Below, in pieces: positions 5,322-8,059 of a DNA stretch of 8,059 nucleotides. The stretch is from contig JAEWMO010000170.1 of NCBI GenBank assembly GCA_023457135.1, positions 1 to 8,059 of the forward strand, read 5' to 3'. The translations under genes and the position numbers were made by a program. The notes beneath the pieces are model-generated. The model made no database searches. It saw only the letters and a program-made list of their open reading frames with translations, and had not been told where the DNA came from. Origin of the DNA: Methanobacteriota archaeon. GTDB taxonomy: Archaea > Halobacteriota > Methanomicrobia > Methanomicrobiales > Methanoculleaceae. Position 1 is the first letter of the stretch. Each line of letters starts with the position of its first letter.

Positions 5322-6759
5322 GGTACACCTCCGCATCGGGGACCTCTTCGAGGACGAGACGGACCCACTCTTCGCCGCACCGGACGGCAAACCGGCTCTC
5401 CGGGTGGGCCTCCATCAGGGCCCGGATCCCGGCGCATCCCGACCGGACCATATCGTCGTCCCACTCCGGGACCTCGCTCTGGCCGACCGGGAAGGTCTCC
5501 GCGAGCTCCGTGGGGTAGGGCCCGAAGGGGGGCTTGAAGTTCAGGACGGTATCAAAGCCGGGAACTTCGCGCCCATCGAACGTTATCAGCACCCGCTCTC
5601 CGAGGGGGATGCGGGGGATGACCTCCTGGTAGCGGAGCACCTCCGTTCTCCGGCAGCTCTCCGAGCCCCGGTAGAAGAACCGGCGCTTGGAGACCGGGTC
5701 GTCGCGTTCGAGTTCGGCCGCGTGGCTGAGGAGTTCCCGGTAGCCGTCGAGCAGACGCGGGTGGCTCCGGCACCGCTCGTCGACGAGCTCCCAGAGGGTC
5801 CCGTCCTGAATCGCCTGCCGGATGCGGGCGATCTCCGCGAGGGTGACGTGGAGGTTGTGAAGAGCGAGCAGCCGCTCGCGGTCTTTGGACTGCCGGAGTT
5901 CGTCGGCCGTCATCGAGCGGCAGACACGGCAGGCGCAGGGGAGCTCCGCGAGCTCGTCAAGCTTGAGGCTCCCGTGCGTGGTGATATAGCGCCCCTCCCG
6001 GGCAAAGAGGGCGTATGCGGCCGAGTCGAAGAGGTCACAGCCCATCGCGACGGCGAGGGCGAACATCGACGGGTGGCCCGCACCGAAGAGGTGGACGGCG
6101 GTCGCCGGCGAGAGACCGCGTTTGGCCGCGAGGACGACCTGAACGAGGTCCTTATAACGGTAACTCTCCATCAGCGGCACCACGGCCCCGACCGGGCAGA
6201 AGGTGAACCCGAACTCCTGGACGGCCCGTCCGGCCTCCTCGCGGAGGTCGGTGAAGATCCCGCCCTGCACCGGCCCGACGATGTTCGCGTCGGGGAAGAG
6301 TTCCCGGGCCTCGCGGATCCGGTCCATCGTGGTTGCGAGCTCCCGCTCGGCCCGCTCCCGGCTCGCGTCCGGCGGGGTGGGGATATCCAGGGGGACGATG
6401 ATATCGCTGCCTATCGCCTGCTGGAATTCGAGCGTATCCTGGTTGCTCACCTCGACCTCGCCGTAGACGGAGAGCTGGAACGAGCCGGAGTCGGTCATGA
6501 TGGCGCCGTCGAAGTCGAGGACCTTGTGGAGCCCTTCCGCAAGCGCCCGGTCGCGGTACTCCGTGCTCCGCCTGAAGATGTAGGCGTTCGTGATCAGGGC
6601 CTCGACGCCCATCTCCTGCATCTCGCGGGGGGTGACGAGGGGGAGGTGCGGGTTGACGACGGGGAGGAGTGCGGGCGTCCTGACCGTCTTCCCGTTCACC
6701 CTGAGTTTCCCGACTCTTCCCGCGATATCCTTGTGTATGACTTCAAACGTAATTGCCAT
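5308..6759 (-). CDS. tgtA: tRNA-guanine(15) transglycosylase TgtA (archaeosine pathway)
   Basis: 483-residue enzyme that replaces guanine-15 in the D-loop of archaeal tRNAs with preQ0. Seen: TIM-barrel catalytic domain with the nucleophile motif DSGSFQ at 90-95 (D90), PVQGG at 163-167, the second catalytic Asp in LFDSAAY (D245), and the zinc site C275-x-C277-x2-C280 with H301 in LHNLHV. The segment HNLHVTLAEIARIRQAI (301-317) is typical of the family. A further domain runs from about 350 to 483 (C1-like), but I see no PUA domain; full-length archaeal enzymes such as that of Pyrococcus are about 100 residues longer and have one. ArcS next door carries a PUA, so this may be a shortened TgtA. 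Start ATG 6759 fits the family (MAITFEVIHKDIAGRVG) and lies 5 nt after the AMMECR1 stop; the preceding ribosome-binding signal is weak (AAGGCGG). Confidence 0.95.
   Translation of the reverse strand: MAITFEVIHKDIAGRVGKLRVNGKTVRTPALLPVVNPHLPLVTPREMQEMGVEALITNAYIFRRSTEYRDRALAEGLHKVLDFDGAIMTDSGSFQLSVYGEVEVSNQDTLEFQQAIGSDIIVPLDIPTPPDASRERAERELATTMDRIREARELFPDANIVGPVQGGIFTDLREEAGRAVQEFGFTFCPVGAVVPLMESYRYKDLVQVVLAAKRGLSPATAVHLFGAGHPSMFALAVAMGCDLFDSAAYALFAREGRYITTHGSLKLDELAELPCACRVCRSMTADELRQSKDRERLLALHNLHVTLAEIARIRQAIQDGTLWELVDERCRSHPRLLDGYRELLSHAAELERDDPVSKRRFFYRGSESCRRTEVLRYQEVIPRIPLGERVLITFDGREVPGFDTVLNFKPPFGPYPTELAETFPVGQSEVPEWDDDMVRSGCAGIRALMEAHPESRFAVRCGEEWVRLVLEEVPDAEVYREQV
5326..5332 (-). 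promoter_or_regulatory. Ribosome-binding site deciding the arcS start
   Basis: GGAGGTG on the minus strand lies inside the last codons of tgtA, 6 nt (counted from GGAGG) before GTG 5321. It matches the archaeal 16S 3' end strongly and identifies this GTG as the arcS start despite the overlap with tgtA. Confidence 0.8.
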
Positions 6760-6764
6760 TCGGG

Positions 6765-7331
6765 TTAAACCGCCTTTTCTTCGAATATCTGACCCTCGAA
6801 CGTCAGCACGGCGACGTCTTCGCGCCTCCAGCATCCGGGCCGGAGCCCGGCCTTGACGCAGGTCTGGTCGAGGAACTCCCGGCTGCTCCAGCCGTACCCG
6901 GCCGGGACCTGCGGGAGGAGGAGACCCCCGGTGCCGAGGCCGCTGACGATCAGGCCGTGCCGCCCGACCTCGACGCAGCCGGGCCGTTCTTCCGGCGGGC
7001 AGTCGAGCTGCCGGGGCTCGGTGAGCACTGTCACCTCGAGATCGATATCGGCCAGTTCCGACCGCGAGACCGGGGGGAACCGGGGATCCTCAAGGGCTGC
7101 CGATACCGCTGCCTCGACGATCGCCTCGCCGAGCGGTTTTATCGGGTATGGGAGGCCGATGCATCCGCGGAGACATCCCTGCCGCTTGATCGTGACGAAG
7201 ACGCCGCGTCTCTCGCGAAAGACCGCCGGGAGATCGGGCAGTGCCGCCCGTTCACCGTTGAGGGTCTTCTCGATAGCGCTCCGTGCCAGACGAACTGCCG
7301 TCCTGCCTTCTTCCGGGGTCAGCATTGCCAT
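6765..7331 (-). CDS. AMMECR1 domain protein (TIGR00296 family)
   Basis: 188-residue cytosolic protein of the AMMECR1 family, conserved in archaea, some bacteria and eukaryotes; its biochemical role is unknown. Seen: the hallmark LRGCIG at 54-59, followed by the conserved P-L-x-EAI helix (66-71), DPRFPPV (82-88), the strand D-I-D-L-E-V-T-V-L (95-103), GLIVS (126-130), GLLLPQV (136-142), W148 and EFL-x9-GL (152-163). Length matches archaeal members. Start is ATG 7331 (MAMLTP) or ATG 7325 two codons later; neither has a ribosome-binding site, and a TATA-like element about 28 nt upstream suggests a leaderless transcript. It is followed 5 nt later by tgtA in the same direction, so AMMECR1, tgtA and arcS likely form one operon. 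A role linked to tRNA modification is an inference from this spacing. Confidence 0.93.
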   Translation of the reverse strand: MAMLTPEEGRTAVRLARSAIEKTLNGERAALPDLPAVFRERRGVFVTIKRQGCLRGCIGLPYPIKPLGEAIVEAAVSAALEDPRFPPVSRSELADIDLEVTVLTEPRQLDCPPEERPGCVEVGRHGLIVSGLGTGGLLLPQVPAGYGWSSREFLDQTCVKAGLRPGCWRREDVAVLTFEGQIFEEKAV

Positions 7332-7353
7332 CAAAATGGGTCGTATGATGTTG

Positions 7354-7364
7354 AATACTTTTAG
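7354..7364 (-). promoter_or_regulatory. TATA-like element for the AMMECR1-tgtA-arcS unit
   Basis: CTAAAAGTATT on the minus strand overlaps the end of the archaellin-like gene. Its centre is about 28 nt upstream of ATG 7331, the spacing expected for a leaderless archaeal mRNA, and this agrees with the lack of a ribosome-binding site. It would give the tRNA-modification unit its own promoter inside the larger cluster. Confidence 0.45.
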
Positions 7365-7948
7365 TCTTCCGGAGAAGAGGCGGCAATGCCGCCGCCGGCA
7401 TCGTCTGCGGGGGCTGCGGCCTGCCCGGTGATCGAGCAGGGCCTCTCGCCCGGAAGGCGTATCCTGACTGTCGGGGTCTCCCCGGCCGGGACGGCCTGAT
7501 CGAGATGGATCCGGATTGCACACTCCTCTCCGGGCCGGAGCGGCATACTGCCGTCGCCGTTGCGGGGCAGTGCCGCCGTCCATGTGCCCGGCCCGGAGAG
7601 GGAACCCCCGGACCGGGTGAGAATCTCAAGGTAGTCCCCTGCCATCACCGTCACCGTGGCCCGGGAGAGGTCAATGTCTTCCTCTCCGGTATTGACGATG
7701 ACGAAGGTCAGGGTATCGATGTAGACTCCGGAGAGTCCCGGAACCGACGAATACCCCGTGATACCCTCGACCGGCGCAAGGCACGGCTCGCCTGCGACCA
7801 GGACCGGGTATGCACCTGTCCCGGTCGGGCTCCCGTCCCCCATAGCGCTTGCCCCGATCGAGACAAACGAGAACAGAGTTGTTACGGCAACAAAGACCAC
7901 GAAAATTGCCGCCAGCTCTAGCTGTGTAGATACCTCACTCCCCCCCAT
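7361..7948 (-). CDS. Archaellin-like (PF01917-type) surface protein
   Basis: 195 residues. The N-terminus TQLELAAIF followed by a hydrophobic helix (about 12-36, FVVFVAVTTLFSFVSIGA) closely follows the pattern of methanogen archaellins (TGLEAAIVLIAF...FSYVVLGAG), including the conserved Glu (E11). Downstream, YIDTLTFVIVNTGEEDIDLS (77-95) and RPGEECAIRIHL (138-149) match the beta-sandwich pattern of the archaellin outer domain. It is therefore likely an archaellin-family or related filament/anchor protein exposed outside the cell. Odd points: the leader before TQLE (MGGSEVS) has no Lys/Arg, unusual for a class III signal peptide; C56, C143 and C171 are unusual for archaellins; and no other archaellum genes are visible nearby. 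Start ATG 7948 is chosen because the TATA box lies inside any longer frame. The next gene begins 29 nt downstream. A FlaF/FlaG-type accessory protein or pilin is the main alternative. Confidence 0.7.
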   Translation of the reverse strand: MGGSEVSTQLELAAIFVVFVAVTTLFSFVSIGASAMGDGSPTGTGAYPVLVAGEPCLAPVEGITGYSSVPGLSGVYIDTLTFVIVNTGEEDIDLSRATVTVMAGDYLEILTRSGGSLSGPGTWTAALPRNGDGSMPLRPGEECAIRIHLDQAVPAGETPTVRIRLPGERPCSITGQAAAPADDAGGGIAASSPED

Positions 7949-7982
7949 GGTAGTAACGCCAGTGGTAAGAACTGGAATCAGG

Positions 7983-7990
7983 TATTTAAA
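7983..7990 (-). promoter_or_regulatory. TATA box of the archaellin-like gene
   Basis: TTTAAATA on the minus strand (7990-7983), inside AGATTTAAATACC, is the most A+T-rich stretch near the right end. Initiation about 26 nt downstream would fall near 7961, giving a leader of about 13 nt before ATG 7948. The core is almost palindromic, so it could also fire to the right toward ATG 8012. Confidence 0.6.
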
Positions 7991-8059
7991 TCTATCCTGA
8001 ATGGTGGGGATATGCGCGGACGGTCCGGGGGCCGTCGTCAAAGCCCGCAGCGCGGGGTG

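Noticed and set aside
5404..6768. 454-codon plus-strand frame opposite tgtA
   Set aside because: Composition shows the same antisense bias and no family pattern, while the minus strand has all TgtA catalytic and zinc motifs.
6753..7364. 203-codon plus-strand frame opposite the AMMECR1 gene
   Set aside because: It mirrors the AMMECR1 gene on the other strand and has no domain or ribosome-binding site.

Overview
This window reads as a piece of a G+C-rich euryarchaeal chromosome, most likely a methanogen of the Methanomicrobiales (Methanoculleus-like; the genus is an inference). The archaeal call rests on adjacent archaeosine tRNA-modification genes (tgtA and arcS), an archaellin-type protein, archaeal TATA boxes about 25-30 nt upstream of several starts, and several apparently leaderless genes.

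Layout: (1) 1-797, minus: almost complete FAD/NAD-binding subunit of the SudB/NfnA type, cut by the window edge. (2) 1007-1514, plus: a two-gene unit, a small two-helix membrane protein followed by a YbjQ/UPF0145 protein, closed by a clear hairpin-T terminator at 1531-1555. (3) 1556-3680: an accessory-looking stretch. It holds a doubtful TnpB-like remnant, a nested stem-loop, an intact AlbA_2/RecG-like ATP-binding regulator with a fourfold 12-bp in-frame repeat, and a frameshifted relic of the C-terminal end of a second protein of the same broad group. (4) 3681-7948, minus: archaellin-like gene, AMMECR1 gene, tgtA and arcS, tightly packed in that order of transcription. (5) 7949-8059: the archaellin-like promoter, possibly divergent, with no gene that can be established before the edge.

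How the genes work together: TgtA swaps guanine-15 of tRNA for preQ0, and ArcS acts on that preQ0 to begin conversion to archaeosine. The two reading frames overlap by 14 nt, so they are probably co-translated. TgtA here seems to stop before a PUA domain, whereas ArcS carries one. AMMECR1 sits only 5 nt upstream of tgtA, which makes this orphan family a candidate partner of tRNA modification or at least co-expressed with it. The SudB/NfnA subunit would normally pair with a GltA/NfnB-type subunit, expected just beyond the left edge.

I found no CRISPR array, recognisable tRNA/rRNA gene or complete insertion sequence. The least ordinary part is the 1556-3680 segment, which looks like a site of repeated gain and decay of AlbA_2-type genes. 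I do not claim a new defence or signalling system from it.
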